NCBI RefSeq assembly: GCF_028583425.1
Contig: NC_072801.1
Coordinates: forward strand, 59,969,766-60,033,765
DNA: 64,000 bases
Direction of reading: 5' to 3'
Source: Eublepharis macularius
Taxonomy: Eukaryota > Chordata > Lepidosauria > Squamata > Eublepharidae
Shown here piece after piece: positions 53,401 to 63,990 of the stretch. Position 1 is the first letter of the stretch; each line of letters begins with the position of its first letter. Both the position numbers and the translations under genes were made by a program. Under the pieces are notes generated by a model, which saw only the letters and a list, made by a program, of their open reading frames with translations, ran no database searches and was not told where the DNA came from.

Positions 53401-56400
53401 ATTGTGCAAATTTATATCTTCAGAGAAACAGTCTTTAAAATCTCTTCTAACTCAGTCGGCAAGAAGCTCCATGGAAGATGCAACAAAGCAGGTAAGTAGT
53501 AACAAGATAAAGTGAATTCAATGAGTCTGTTTATTCTCTCTGTAGAAAGCAGAGTGGATGGGGGAAGGAGTCCAAGCCCGTCTGTGCCCTGCCCAAACTG
53601 GGGCCGGCTTGCATGTCTCAGCATTCATCAATGACTTCCTCAGGGGCAAGGAACCTATCCACACTTCAATTTATGTTATTCCTGATCATTCTCATTCATT
53701 CCTTAGGAGCAGCGTCACGTGGTGTAGGAATGATGTAAATGTAAAAAAATGGTACATTTAGAGGTGGATCCATTGTGTTCTCCTGATTTGGCTTCAATGG
53801 CAAGAAGGCTGCTGGGTCAGATGCCTCCAGACTATGCCCTAGAATTCTGTACACCTTATCCTGGCTATCCTCAACCAAGCACACGTGCACCTACACTGAC
53901 AAACCAACTTTACTATAGTCTAACCACGCAGGAGATAGTCAGTCCCCTCCCCGCTCATCCCAACCACTGTCCGGAGAATAGAGCAGCCACCAAGAATACA
54001 GAAATTAGCCAGCATCTCTCTACAGGAAGGAGAGAGAAAACGCCCAGACACTCAAGATGCCAAATTCAATATTAGAATCTGTGTTTTTGCAGCAATGCTG
54101 CCAATCCAAGGAAAGCGCACAACCCTGCTTGCCATCTGGCTGGCAGCCTTTTGCCCTCTTCTGCTGTTCTGGCATAAAGTGTGACCAAGAACTCTCGAGG
54201 AAAGCAGCAGACCTGTGAAACCCACCCAGTCATGTTATCCCAACATGACAGACCGATAACAAGACAAAACAACTTATGAACAATAGGGGGGGGGATGATC
54301 CCGAACAATGAAGTCCCTTATGCCTTGAACTGTTTCCCAGAGCACCTACGTGATGCCTCCGCATCACTCCTTTCAAAAAGCACTTTTTCAATTCAGGTTT
54401 TGGTGCAGAACTCCTTAGGGGGCTAACTACATGAGACATTTCTCCACTTTCAGGGCACACGCAGCACTGCGACAGGGCAAATACCACCTCCCCCTCCCCA
54501 CACTGCTTCACGTCAGGAAAACAGTGCAGAAAGGGAACTGAAACCTCTTTTCTTCCTGTGCCATATTTCTGATACATATTGGACCTGGTAGTGCTTGGGA
54601 AGTATGTTCTCTGCAGCTGCTGTGTGGCTGTGGGGAATGTGTCAAATACTATGATTCAAGTCATGGAATAACATCTTGTGTAGCTTGGGCCTTAGTCATC
54701 ACCCCACATGGTCACCAAATATATGCAACCTAACTGAATACATACATGATCTGTATAGCCCAGGAGAGCCTGATCTCATCAGATCTCAGAAGCTAAGCAG
54801 GGTTGGCCTTGGATAGTAATTCAATGGGAGACCTCCAATGAAGACCCGGGTTGCAGAGGCAGGCAATGGCAAAACACCTCTGTTAGCCTCTTTCCATGAA
54901 AACCCCACTAGGGATTGCCATACGTCAACTATGACTTGAGGGCAGGATTTCATTTTTCAACTGAATGCATAATCTTCCAGTTCACCCTCAGCTCCATATT
55001 CCTTCCCTCCCGCTGTTGCATCCCCTGTGTTGAATCTGGACACTCTTTGAGGCAGGGACTTATCATGAATTCATGTTTTATACCAAGTCAGACTATTGTT
55101 CCATCTAGCACATCATGACAACTGGCAGTCACCCTCCAGGCTCCCCTAGAAATAGCAGGGATCAAACCTGCGGCCTTCTGCACATAATGCCATCTGCCAC
55201 AATCTTGTAACTATGTAAAGAGTGCCAGGCACATAACGGTGATGTTACTTAAACAACCGCCAGCACAAAAATACATGACAAGAATGCACCAATGTGCAGA
55301 CCTAGTTCAAGACAAAATTGGGCGAAGGGTGTCGGCAAGTACATACATTGATTTTCCTCCGTGGCCATCGGTGTGCCTGACACATGGTCTTGAGAACATG
55401 ACGACCATCAATGGATCCCACAAGCAGAATATTCAGTACAGGAATGCCATCCTGGGACATGTGCAGATGCTCCGTAGAGGTCTCCAGATCTGCAGAGAGA
55501 GTGAAATTATCTGGAGGGCTGTTCCCATTCTCATTCTACTGTAAAGATAAAACTAATGTTTAGGAAAGTCTGCTAAAAATGTGCATGACTTAGTGGTGTA
55601 TGAAGACTGCATAAAGATAAATAATTTGCAGGGCTCTTTGCAGGGTCCCCACTTTGAAAAAGTACTGCAGTTGCAGCAAAAGCAGAATTTGTAGTTTTAC
55701 GTATGGCCGAAGGAAGTAAAAGATATAAAAGCAGAAGAACATGTCTGGAAGTTGCAAGGTAAAGTCTGTAGAGGTCCCAGAAGTTCTACCTGGTGCCATT
55801 TGCCAACATTATCTAAACATTTCTTCAACACAGATCTAGAAATCAACTTGTTGAGCCCAAATAAAAACTGATATTCTCAGGAATCCAAATTTTGCACCAG
55901 ACTTCATTAGAACAGCAGAAGGCATGCATAAGAACACAACAAGAGCCCTGTTGGATCAGACCAAAGATCCGTCTAGATCAGCATCTTGTTTTCTATAGCG
56001 GCCAGATATCTTTAGGAATCCCACAAGGTGGGTATGAGAACAACAGCACTCCCCTGCTGATGCAGCCAGCAGCTGGACTTCATAAATATATTGCCTTTGA
56101 ACATAGATGTTCCAATTAGCACCATGACTAATAGGTATTGATAGATGTATCCTCTATGAAACTGTCTAATTCCCCCCACTTTGAAAAAAAAACCAAACCA
56201 TTCAAGCAGGAGGCCAAACATGGGACATTATTACATCCTATGACAAAACATTCATGATTTTAATTATGCATTGTATGAAGAAGTATTTTGTCTACCTTGA
56301 ATCTGTTGCCCATTGATGTGATGGGTGACCTCAAGTCTAAGCATTATGGGGAAGTAATGGGAGGGAATATCTTCACACCGTGCTTAATTTTACATCCTTC

Positions 56401-57650
56401 CACGCCCCATTCTTAGTCATCTTTTTTCAAAATGACCTCCCCCCAATCCACTTGAGCTTTTTTTTTCCCAAAGGGAAGGTGCTTCAACTCTTTCTTCGCT
56501 TTGGTTACTCCTTTCCACATCTTTGCAGCTGTGCTATCTAAATTTTAAAATGGGGTGACTAAACTGTAGTTTTTCAAATACAGCTATGCAATAGATAGCA
56601 TTGGTGCAAATAATTCTGTTCACACCAAATTATCCCCCCCTCCCCAAGTCCAAACAGAGACGCCTTTGGTTCCAAATCAAAGATGACAATTTTACAGAGT
56701 CCCTGCCCAAGGAAACGACTCTGGTTTAGAAAAATGCTCCCAATTCCAAAGGCAGATGCTTTATAGTGCCAGGACTACCACAAAACCAGGCCACATGCTG
56801 CCAATGGGAGCAATTCCTCACACAACCCATGAAGCAAATGTGTCCAAGTTCATACAAAGCAAGCAAGCAACGAGAAACAAGTCCGTCATGGTGGAAAATT
56901 CCCTCAAGTTGCAGCCAACTTACGGTGACTCCATAGGGCTTTCAAGACATAAGATGTTCAGAAGTAGTTTGCCATTGCCTGCCACTGCAAAGTAACCCTG
57001 GACTTCTTTGTGTTGTGATAGGCGACTCAGCATGCCTTGAACACTGGGGGGGCACTGCATTTTTCTCTGTGTGGATGTGTCACCTTCCTGATAAGTAAGT
57101 GGCTTCTCTTTGTCTAAGGTGGGAACACCTCCTAACCCCTCCTCTCTCCCTATCTCCATTGAGAGAGTCTCTCTTTCTTGCCTCATGGCTTTCCAGGATG
57201 GAAGGATGTACCTTTCAGAGCTTCTGCATGAAGGCCTAATCCACACACCTACCTGCAGCCACAATGTTGAACTAGTTGGCTGTAGTATGGGGAAAGTCAT
57301 GATTTATACTAGCATTCTTTCTTCTACAAGAAAATTGCTGCAAATGGAATCTGTCTCAATAAAGTTCTATCTTTTCTACAATTTAATTGCCTGAGGATAT
57401 TACTGCACATTGAGGGGAATGCTTCTCTCTGGGTAACTCTGCTACCAAAAAAAATATAACTATTTCTAATACCTTGGTGGTCTTCCACCCAAGTACTAAC
57501 CAGAGCTGACATTGCTAAATTCCAGAGATCTAATGAGAGTAGGCTAGTGAACAAGAAGTTACCTACATGTTGCTTGTAGATCAAGTGCTGGAGAAAAGCC
57601 CCACCAAGCTGTGGTACCAAAACCATTGCTGCTCCCTGCTGCTGTCATGG
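44477..57650 (-). CDS. DNAAF3: Dynein axonemal assembly factor 3 (11 coding exons, 463 aa)
   Basis: Cytoplasmic factor needed to preassemble dynein arms of motile cilia. Exons in order: 57567-57650 (ATG at 57646-57648), 55347-55489, 50515-50608, 50217-50374, 49321-49497, 49054-49176, 47982-48104, 47226-47379, 46373-46472, 46068-46142 and 44477-44639. Every junction has GT/AG sites and keeps phase. Landmarks: [19 protein letters not shown] at the N-terminus (human [18 protein letters not shown]), [94 protein letters not shown] and MVHLLKPEL. These cover the two conserved DNAAF3 domains. It ends [13 protein letters not shown], about 75 residues before the human end (541 aa), omitting the low-complexity tail. 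The acceptor TTCTACAG directly before the ATG exon implies an upstream non-coding exon. Confidence 0.95.
45120..45235 (+). mobile_element. LINE 3' tail fragment
   Basis: TTAAGCTGCTTTGGGTCCAC, then TTGGGGAGAAAAGCGGGATG, a LINE/SINE tail motif. It lies in a DNAAF3 intron. Confidence 0.45.
49940..50035 (+). mobile_element. LINE 3' tail fragment
   Basis: TACTGACTTACACTGTGTAA and CTTGAGTCTCAATGAGAAAG, then GTGGACTATAAGTAAC, the same series as at 3555 and 16470. Intronic in DNAAF3. Confidence 0.6.
50980..53290. other. DNAAF3 intron, no further gene seen
   Basis: Several open frames of 60-125 codons occur but none has splice context or recognisable similarity. C-runs and T-rich tracts are present. 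A simple CA repeat follows. Confidence 0.45.
53293..53324. repeat. (CA)n microsatellite
   Basis: About 32 bases of CA with one G interruption. Confidence 0.9.
54415..54694. mobile_element. Diverged foldback-type element, relative of 36617
   Basis: The left end TTAGGGGGCTAACTACATGA and right end TTGTGTAGCTTGGGCCTTA are imperfect inverse copies and resemble the arms at 36617-36734. The interior does not pair well. It is old; superfamily unknown. Confidence 0.4.
54751..54945 (+). mobile_element. 5S-rRNA-headed SINE in DNAAF3 intron
   Basis: CTGATCTCATCAGATCTCAG, AAGCTAAGCAGGGTTGGCC and TCAATGGGAGACC, then GAGGCAGGCAATGGCAAAAC and CAACTATGACTTGAGGGC. Confidence 0.88.
55925..56600 (-). mobile_element. 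CR1-like LINE 3' fragment
   Basis: AGAACACAACAAGAGCCCTG, TTGGATCAGACCAAAGATCC, CATGACTAATAGGTATTGAT, GTATGAAGAAGTATTTTGTC and GGGAAGGTGCTTCAACTC occur in CR1 reverse order. It lies in a DNAAF3 intron. Confidence 0.75.
56901..57552 (-). mobile_element. 5S-headed SINE split by a 460-bp insertion
   Basis: The SINE body occupies 56901-57010 (GCAGCCAACTTACGGTGACT, then GTAGTTTGCCATTGCCTGCC) and the 5S head 57471-57552 (TGGTGGTCTTCCACCCAAGT, then AGAGATCTAATGAGAGTAGG). In the copy at 19939 these two parts are contiguous. The inserted 57011-57470 has no recognised family; it holds an AATAAAG near 57357 and an A8 run near 57450. The head ends about 14 bp from the DNAAF3 splice donor at 57565-57566. 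Confidence 0.75.
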
Positions 57651-57837
57651 CTGTAGAAAAAGCACAGGTGAAATCACAGTGGGGGAGATACCCTATTTAT
57701 GCCCACTGGGCCAGAGAGGCATCCCAGCAGGCCTTCCTTTATAAGCTCACCTGCTTTTTCAAACCTTCATACACACCTTTGCCCTATTTATCTATCTGAG
57801 AATTTGTTCTTGCCTTACGCAAGGCCCTTTACAATTA

Positions 57838-58097
57838 CAATAATAATAATATAATAACATTCAATTTATATACCACCCTTCAGGACAACTTAATGCCCAT
57901 TCAGAGCGGTTTACAAAGTATGCTATTATTACCCCACAACAATCACCCTGTGAGGTGGGTGGGGCTGAGAGAGCTCCAGAGAGCCGTGACTAGCCCAAGG
58001 TCACCCAGCTGGCTTCAAGTGGAGGAGTGGGGAATCAAACCCGGCTCTCCAGATTAGAGTTCCGTGCTCTTAACCACTACACCAAACTGGCTCTCAT
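57838..58097 (-). mobile_element. Full-length MIR-like CORE-SINE
   Basis: Reversed it starts GAGAGCCAGTTTGGTGTAGT, then GGTTAAGAGCACGG (box A region), GGGTTTGATTCC (box B), CAGCTGGGTGACCTTGGGCT (core) and GTATATAAATTGAATGTTAT (L2-like tail). It is the best preserved MIR-like copy in the window. Confidence 0.88.
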
Positions 58098-58109
58098 TAA
58101 TAACAAAAA

Positions 58110-58670
58110 TGTTAAAAAATGCAATCAATCTAAAAATAAAATCAAGAATCCTGTTAAAACCACTGACAATTAAACAGAATAATATTCCTTAGAAAAATCC
58201 TGATGAGAAAGAACAGCTTTGCAAGTAGTGCAAAACAAGAACAATGAAGGCACCTTCCATATGCATCACTGGGCAGCTCAACCCATAATACTGGAGAAGA
58301 TTCTGAAAAGTCACATGCCTTTGCTCTGGATAGTCACATCTAGCAAGAAGAAGACAACACAGCCAACCAGCATGACCTGCTGGGCAATCTTAAAGTGACA
58401 CACAGGCTGATTTCAAGATTACAATTATATCCTGGTTTTCTTTGGCAGCAGAAGACCTCAAGGTGACTAATGCAAAAAAAAAATGTCAAATAAAAATGGA
58501 GCAACATAGGTCAAGGGAAGAGGCCTCACTGTTTTTCCCTCCCTCTTATGCAAAATGGTTGGCTGGCAATGGAGATATTTAGGCTGCAACCCTAAGGATG
58601 GTGTTACCTGGAAGTAAGCCCTACTGAACACAGCTGGGGGGGGGGTAGTTGTGACTGCCTGTTTTAGCAG
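58110..58670. other. DNAAF3 5' intron, nothing recognised
   Basis: AT-rich sequence without exons or repeats that I can name. Confidence 0.4.
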
Positions 58671-58682
58671 AAACAAGCAGCA

Positions 58683-58775
58683 GTCTTATACTAAAGAGTC
58701 CAGTGGCACCTTTAAGACTAACCAACTTTATTGTAGCATAAGTTTTCAAGAGCCACAGCTCTCTTCATCAGATGC
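58683..58775 (+). repeat. Sauropsid interspersed repeat, as at 20837
   Basis: AGAGTCCAGTGGCACCTTTA, AGACTAACCAACTTTATTG and GCATAAGTTTTCAAGAGCC, then CTCTTCATCAGATGCATGA. Confidence 0.65.
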
Positions 58776-58899
58776 ATGAAGAAAACAGAGGTCTTGTGAC
58801 ACTTCAAAGATTGCTGAGTTTTTTCTGAGTGTAAACCTTCTAAAAAAATTTGGCTAGTATAAAAACATGTTATCTCTTAAGCAGTACAAGATTCTGCTT

Positions 58900-60100
58900 T
58901 GTTTTTACTGAACAGTGAAGCTTGCTTCCATGTTCACCTCCATAGGACTGCGCTGTCACAGGCTCCTGTCCTTCACCTCTTAGCTTGAGGGTTGGACCTA
59001 CAGCTGGGCAGAAGATCAGCAAGCAGAGGGAGAAGACATGCTTGACCATTAGAAGCCTCTCCTCCCTTTCTTGTTTGGTTTAGTGTTTCTCTTTTTGTAT
59101 CATTGGGTCCCCACCAGAGAGAAAAATATGCCAAATAATTGTGAAAAATCTTTTTCCTTTATGAGCCACAGTGCATCTTACAAGACAATACATCATATTT
59201 TTTAAAAAGAAAAAGAATTGCAGCCAGAATATCAACTAACAACCAGCAAAAACAAAACAGCACAGTACAAAAAAATAAAAACCCTCACAGCAGCCAAATC
59301 ACCAACAGCACTCAAAAGTTCAAAAAGTAAAAGCCCTTTCAAAGAGAAGGTTTTCACAGATGGTGGCTGGAACACTGGTAAAGGCAGACCACTCTAAGGA
59401 AAAGATCACATCACAGATACTGAAAAAGATCTCTCTATTCTGACCATTCACCATATCTCAGCACAAAATGGAGATCCTGCAAAATGGGCATCTGTCTATT
59501 GGAGTCTATCTTGGCTTTAATTTTTTCCCCAGATTATCAACTCTCAAAACAAAAGGGACATTCAAAAGAGGCAGAGATGCAATCTGGGAAAGATGCTCTT
59601 CAAAGACAGGGTGGAGGAGGAGCATTCCACCAGGCACATGGATGTTCTCTGGACTGTGGCCTATTTTCCTCAAAATGCTCTGAGGGAAGAACAAAGAGAA
59701 AAGGCTAACAGTGACCTACGGAGGAATAGCTTTATAAATGAAGCCCCCATGCCTACTGATTGCTCACCATATATTCCACAACATACACCCACAGTAAATT
59801 ATTGCTCTAATTTGGACTTGGGGCAGAAGTACTTAACTTAGCATAAATGTCAGTGGCTCGAATAAGAGGCCTTACTTCTGCAGCAATCCGAACAAACCTA
59901 AGTGATTCATTCCCTTAAATGACTGGATACTGTTCGCACAGTTTACCCTGCTGATTGTGATCTTGACAAATTCAGCTTTCTGTGCAGAAAAATTCTGATG
60001 CTGGGGCTTGCGATACTCAAAACGTTTTCACAGGTAAGTTTGCACACACACATAAATACAGAAATAGCCACTTCCCCATTATTGTTCAGAGTACAAAAAG
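58900..60100. other. DNAAF3 5' intron, nothing recognised
   Basis: No exon was recognised. Open frames near 59470-59840 lack similarity or splice context. Confidence 0.4.
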
Positions 60101-60106
60101 AAAACA

Positions 60107-60179
60107 ACACCTGTCTAAAGTTGGTTGTTGGGGGTTTCTCCGGCCGTGAAAGCCTTCGACAATACACCTGTCTAAAGTT
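60107..60179. mobile_element. 41-bp insert flanked by a perfect 16-bp direct repeat
   Basis: ACACCTGTCTAAAGTT occurs at 60107-60122 and again at 60164-60179. The 41 bases between include GTTTCTCCGGCCGTGAAAGC, a piece I recognise from the end of a common reptile interspersed repeat. The layout is that of a severely truncated retroposon with its target duplication. Confidence 0.65.
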
Positions 60180-60377
60180 CTCTCTGTCTACAAGTATGTC
60201 ACATCTCCCACAGCGTCTCTGGCTGTCACACGCCACTCTAACGCTGAACCGAGATTTTTCCTCGGGAGCAGCAACATTCAGTGAGTTCATTCCAGCTTCA
60301 CCCCAAGCACCCTCAAATTCTTCTGCTATTCTAACACACACTCTCCTCAAACTGCACCCCCTTCTATCCCCATTTTG

Positions 60378-60420
60378 CACTCACGCAAACTGCATTTACC
60401 GTACCTCGGTTCCACCCCCT
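60378..60420 (-). other. DNAAF3: Possible donor of the non-coding first exon of DNAAF3
   Basis: On the - strand two GT sites, GAG|GTACGG near 60402-60410 and TTGC|GTGAGT near 60380, lie 270-310 bp downstream of the X-box. Either could end a 5' UTR exon spliced to the acceptor before 57650. Neither is proven. Confidence 0.3.
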
Positions 60421-60539
60421 TTTGCATCAAATGCCGATTTGCTTCCCCCTCCTTTTCAATGCCTAAAATCGAGCAACTCCCCCCTCCCCGCTAACACACC
60501 CTTTAGCAAAGCTTCCCTCACAGAGCCTCTATGGCTCCA

Positions 60540-60740
60540 GCCGCCCCAAACTCCGATGTCCCGCCTTTCTGGGGGTGACAGGCAGGCTCATGGTTCAATC
60601 GAGCCGGGCGACAGACGGCAGGAACCAATCAGGGCGCACAAAGGAAAGGGCGGAAGAGGAGCTTGGGGTGTTGAGCGACGCTGTCGCCATGGAAACAGGG
60701 CCTGCGGGGAAGCGGGCGGTATGCAAGTTCTGGATTTGCT
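60540..60740 (-). promoter_or_regulatory. DNAAF3: Putative DNAAF3 promoter, CpG-rich with CCAAT box
   Basis: CpG density rises sharply against the AT-rich surroundings (CGAGCCGGGCGACAGACGGC near 60600, GGAAGCGGGCGG near 60710). A CCAAT box lies at 60625-60629 and the X-box at 60683-60696. No TATA box was seen, as usual for housekeeping and ciliary genes. Confidence 0.55.
60683..60696. promoter_or_regulatory. DNAAF3: X-box (RFX-binding motif)
   Basis: GTCGCCATGGAAAC fits the RFX consensus GTNRCC-N2-RGYAAC at 11 of 12 defined positions. X-boxes drive ciliary genes with RFX2/3 and FOXJ1. It lies about 3 kb upstream of the DNAAF3 start codon, in the CpG-rich stretch expected to hold the first exon. 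Confidence 0.65.
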
Positions 60741-60859
60741 GGATCTGCGCCTCGCCCTAACTGCACCGATACAAAACTTCGCAGCTGTTGAGCGCAACTT
60801 AATGCGACCCAGCACTTTTTGGCACAAAGCCATTATCTCTGTCTATGTATAATTTACCC

Positions 60860-63050
60860 TGCAGTCACCCCATTATTCCCAGTTATGGCTAGAGTGGCCA
60901 ACTTATTATCCTGTCCCTGCAGCTGTGCCTCTAACCACTGCTTGGTGCAGTCATCCCTGGGTGGTGTTACAAAAATGTTGCAGTCTAAAAGCACAAAAGT
61001 GAACCAGACTGCCACACACCCATCATTTGACACTCTTCATTTGACAACTGTTACATCTCTGCTGCCACCACTAACGGTGGTATGAATATTTATTGTTGAA
61101 ATCATGGGCAATAACACTATACACCCATTTTAAAAAAGAAAGAAATACAATGCAAAACAGCAAAACAGCAATACACTAATTCTGTAATGGACCATATACA
61201 ACATAGAAATAATAATATATAGGTTATTTAATATGGGTATCAATCAGCTGCTAACCAATAGCCCTGGTGTTTTTGTGGCACCAACTATACTGGTGTTCAT
61301 AATTTTTTTAAAAATTGGATTCACAGAAAATTGGGTTCACAGAAAAATTTCCTACCCTAAGCACCATCATCTCCGGTTGGTACAAACCCAGATGTCAACT
61401 CTGCTCTTCCTAGCAGTGCTTGTTTGGTGTTCTCTTGCATCAGATAGATTGTGAAGTCTTCCTCAGCCCAGATATAGCTTTCTTTTAGTCATTCATTGCC
61501 TCCAGCTTTTGGAATGGTTTGCCAAAGGAGATGAGGACAGCATCTTCTTTACTGTTTCAAGTGGCATTCTGTTAATTCATAATAATAAAAGGATCCATCT
61601 GTGGCAGGCATATAGGGATGCCAGATGGTTTCAACAAAAATACTAGACACAGTTGATAAAAAATTGTTGATATATTTATCTAGAGAGAAATAGGTTAGGA
61701 GACTCAGGTCAGAAACCCCACTCTGATCTCCGTCATCTTGAGATCAGTTGTAATTCCAGAAGCTTTTCAGTTGTCACCACCACCCTACTGGTAAGGTTTG
61801 GCATAACAGATAGAAAAACAGGAGGTAAAGCCTTTCCTATTTTTGCAGCTTAATGCTGGGAAGAGCTTTACCAGATGGATTGATGTCTGCCACACAATTG
61901 CCAAAGTGAAGGAGCTTTCCCAGAACATAATATGTGCATATAGAAAACTATTATTTAGGCAGGTAGAGAAGGCATATGCTTAGAACAAATTCATACATGC
62001 CATTCAAAGTGTTTTCCAGTCTTTCTTCCGTTCTTGATATTCCCAGGTGAAAAAGGAGAAAGGCAGTGTAACTGTGTTTTTCAGGATTCTGAACTGAGTG
62101 ATGACCATGAGAGAAGGCTAATATATGATCTTTTTAACCTTTTTGAACTTCAAATTGTGTACGAGATTTGTGCCTTAGACACATCTTTAATCAACATTCA
62201 ACCCCCTGGCTCAATTGTATCCTCATGTATTTTTTTCATCTGCATAGACGCCTCACAGATCTTTTCTCTCTTTTTTTTCATTTCCACAGATTCACCGTCA
62301 ACCACATGCACACACACCCATTTCCCCCCACCCAGTTTCTCTTTGTTCTTCCCCTTAATTATCTCCAACAAATTAAATCTCCAGGAATGAAAGAGCTCTT
62401 GATCCTCATAACATAAAGCCCATTTTCAGTCTGGGATTGGGAGGGATTTTCTGGGGCCAAGGGATATTTAATGCAACAGCCCATGCAGCGCATGGCTGGC
62501 AAGGCTGTCCCCAGAGTTCTGCTCAGGCTGTTCTGACAGGTGGCTCTGACTTGGTCTGCATGTGCTTCTGCCCCAGGCTGGGACGATTACAAATTAGGAA
62601 TGCATTGCGCATGAATAACTGCTTTAATGACTGCTCAGCAGTCTCTTTGGAAAGATTCCACACCATCTTTTCATTGCTGTGAAAGGTCGCAACCATGTAT
62701 GTGGTGGTTTGTTCAAGAAAATATAGTGGGGCCATTGAAGTTAGCGTTCTGCTTTCCCATCTAAACCAGAAGGGATTCCTTGAGGACCAAAAAGAGATGG
62801 AATGTTGTATAACCTTGATGGAAATGAGTAAGACAATTCCTTTCTCTACCACTAGCATTGTGATGTGGTCCCATTTTTGTGGATTTGTCACCTTGGGTGG
62901 TCAACCAAGGGGTGTTTTAAAATCTGCAAACATTTTGATGAATCAGTAGATTCAAATGAGCAACAGCCTATTCTCCCTTCATTGCAAATCTATGACTCAT
63001 GCCTTTGTGTAAATAGAGACTAATACTTCACCTGAGTTGGGGGCATGAAA
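60860..63050. other. Upstream of DNAAF3, no gene recognised
   Basis: Open frames at 62437-62949 (+) and 62523-62891 (-) overlap one another and match nothing I know. SYT5, the next gene in mammals, was not found. Confidence 0.4.
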
Positions 63051-63063
63051 TACACCATTGTTA

Positions 63064-63990
63064 ACCTTTACATAAGAGCCCTGCTGATCACTCCTAAGGT
63101 ACATCTGGTTCAGCATGTGGTTTCCCACACTGACCAATTAGATGCCTCAGAAGGCTTACAAGAAGGGGAGGAAATCCACAGCCTCTCCCTCTTCTTGACT
63201 CCACCCCACTATCTAAAGATAGAGGTGTACTGCCTATAAACTTAGAGACTTCATTTAGTCATCATGTTTAATAGCGATTGATAGATCTGTCCTCAATAGG
63301 GTTGCCAGCCTCCAGGTAATGTCTGGAGATCTCCCAGAATTTCAACTGGTCTCCAGGCCACAGAGATCACTTCACCTGGAGAAAATGGCTACTTTGGTGG
63401 GTGATCTCTATGGAATTATGCCATGCCAAGGTCCTTTCCCTCCCCAAACCCCGGTTTCTCCAGGTTTCATTCATTCCCCAGATCTCCAGGAATTTCCCAA
63501 CTTGGAGCTGGCAACCCTAGTCCTCCGTGATTGTCTAATCCCCTTTTAAAGCCATCAAAAATAGTGGCTATAACACTCTGTCCTGTGGCAATGAGTTCCA
63601 TGTTAGTAAATGCATTTGTCCTGAATCTACTGTTGTAGCTTTATGAAAGTTCTCTGATTTCTCCACATCATCATGCATAAATCTATAAACCTCTTTCATT
63701 CATATCAATTGACTATATTTTCAAAATTGAAAAGCTGCAAATACTTTAACCTTTCCTCGTAGGGAAGATGCTTGAACGACTTCATCATTTGGGTTCTCCT
63801 TTTTTGCAATTTTTCCAGGTCTGTGATATGTTTTTTGAGAGATGGAGCAACCACCATTTCAAACTCAACCACATTATAATTCTATGCAATCACAATATTG
63901 ACCATTCCCCCCACCTCCCAATCCTTTCCTAATAATTCCTGGCATAGAATTTGAGAATATCACTAGTACAGGCACCCGAGTCCTCAAGAA
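63064..63990 (-). mobile_element. CR1-like LINE 3' fragment, interrupted
   Basis: The left part (63064-63296) has GAGCCCTGCTGATCACTCC and TAATAGCGATTGATAGATCT. The right part (from 63520) resumes TTGTCTAATCCCCTTTTAAA, CCTTTCCTCGTAGGGAAGAT and GGGTTCTCC. The gap is exactly the inserted MITE. Confidence 0.75.
63297..63519. mobile_element. TAGGGTTGCCAG-family MITE nested in CR1
   Basis: The ends are TAGGGTTGCCAGCCTCC and GGAGCTGGCAACCCTA. The flanks GTCCTCAA (63289-63296) and GTCCTCCG (63520-63527) match at 6 of 8. Length is 223 bp. Confidence 0.85.

Noticed and set aside
59998-60852. 284-codon + strand open frame
   Set aside because: It crosses the 41-bp insertion, the CpG-rich promoter and the X-box. 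The translation is low in conserved features and matches no family.
62437-62949. Possible exon of a gene upstream of DNAAF3
   Set aside because: Frames on both strands overlap, none has good splice sites on both sides, and no similarity to SYT5 was recognised.
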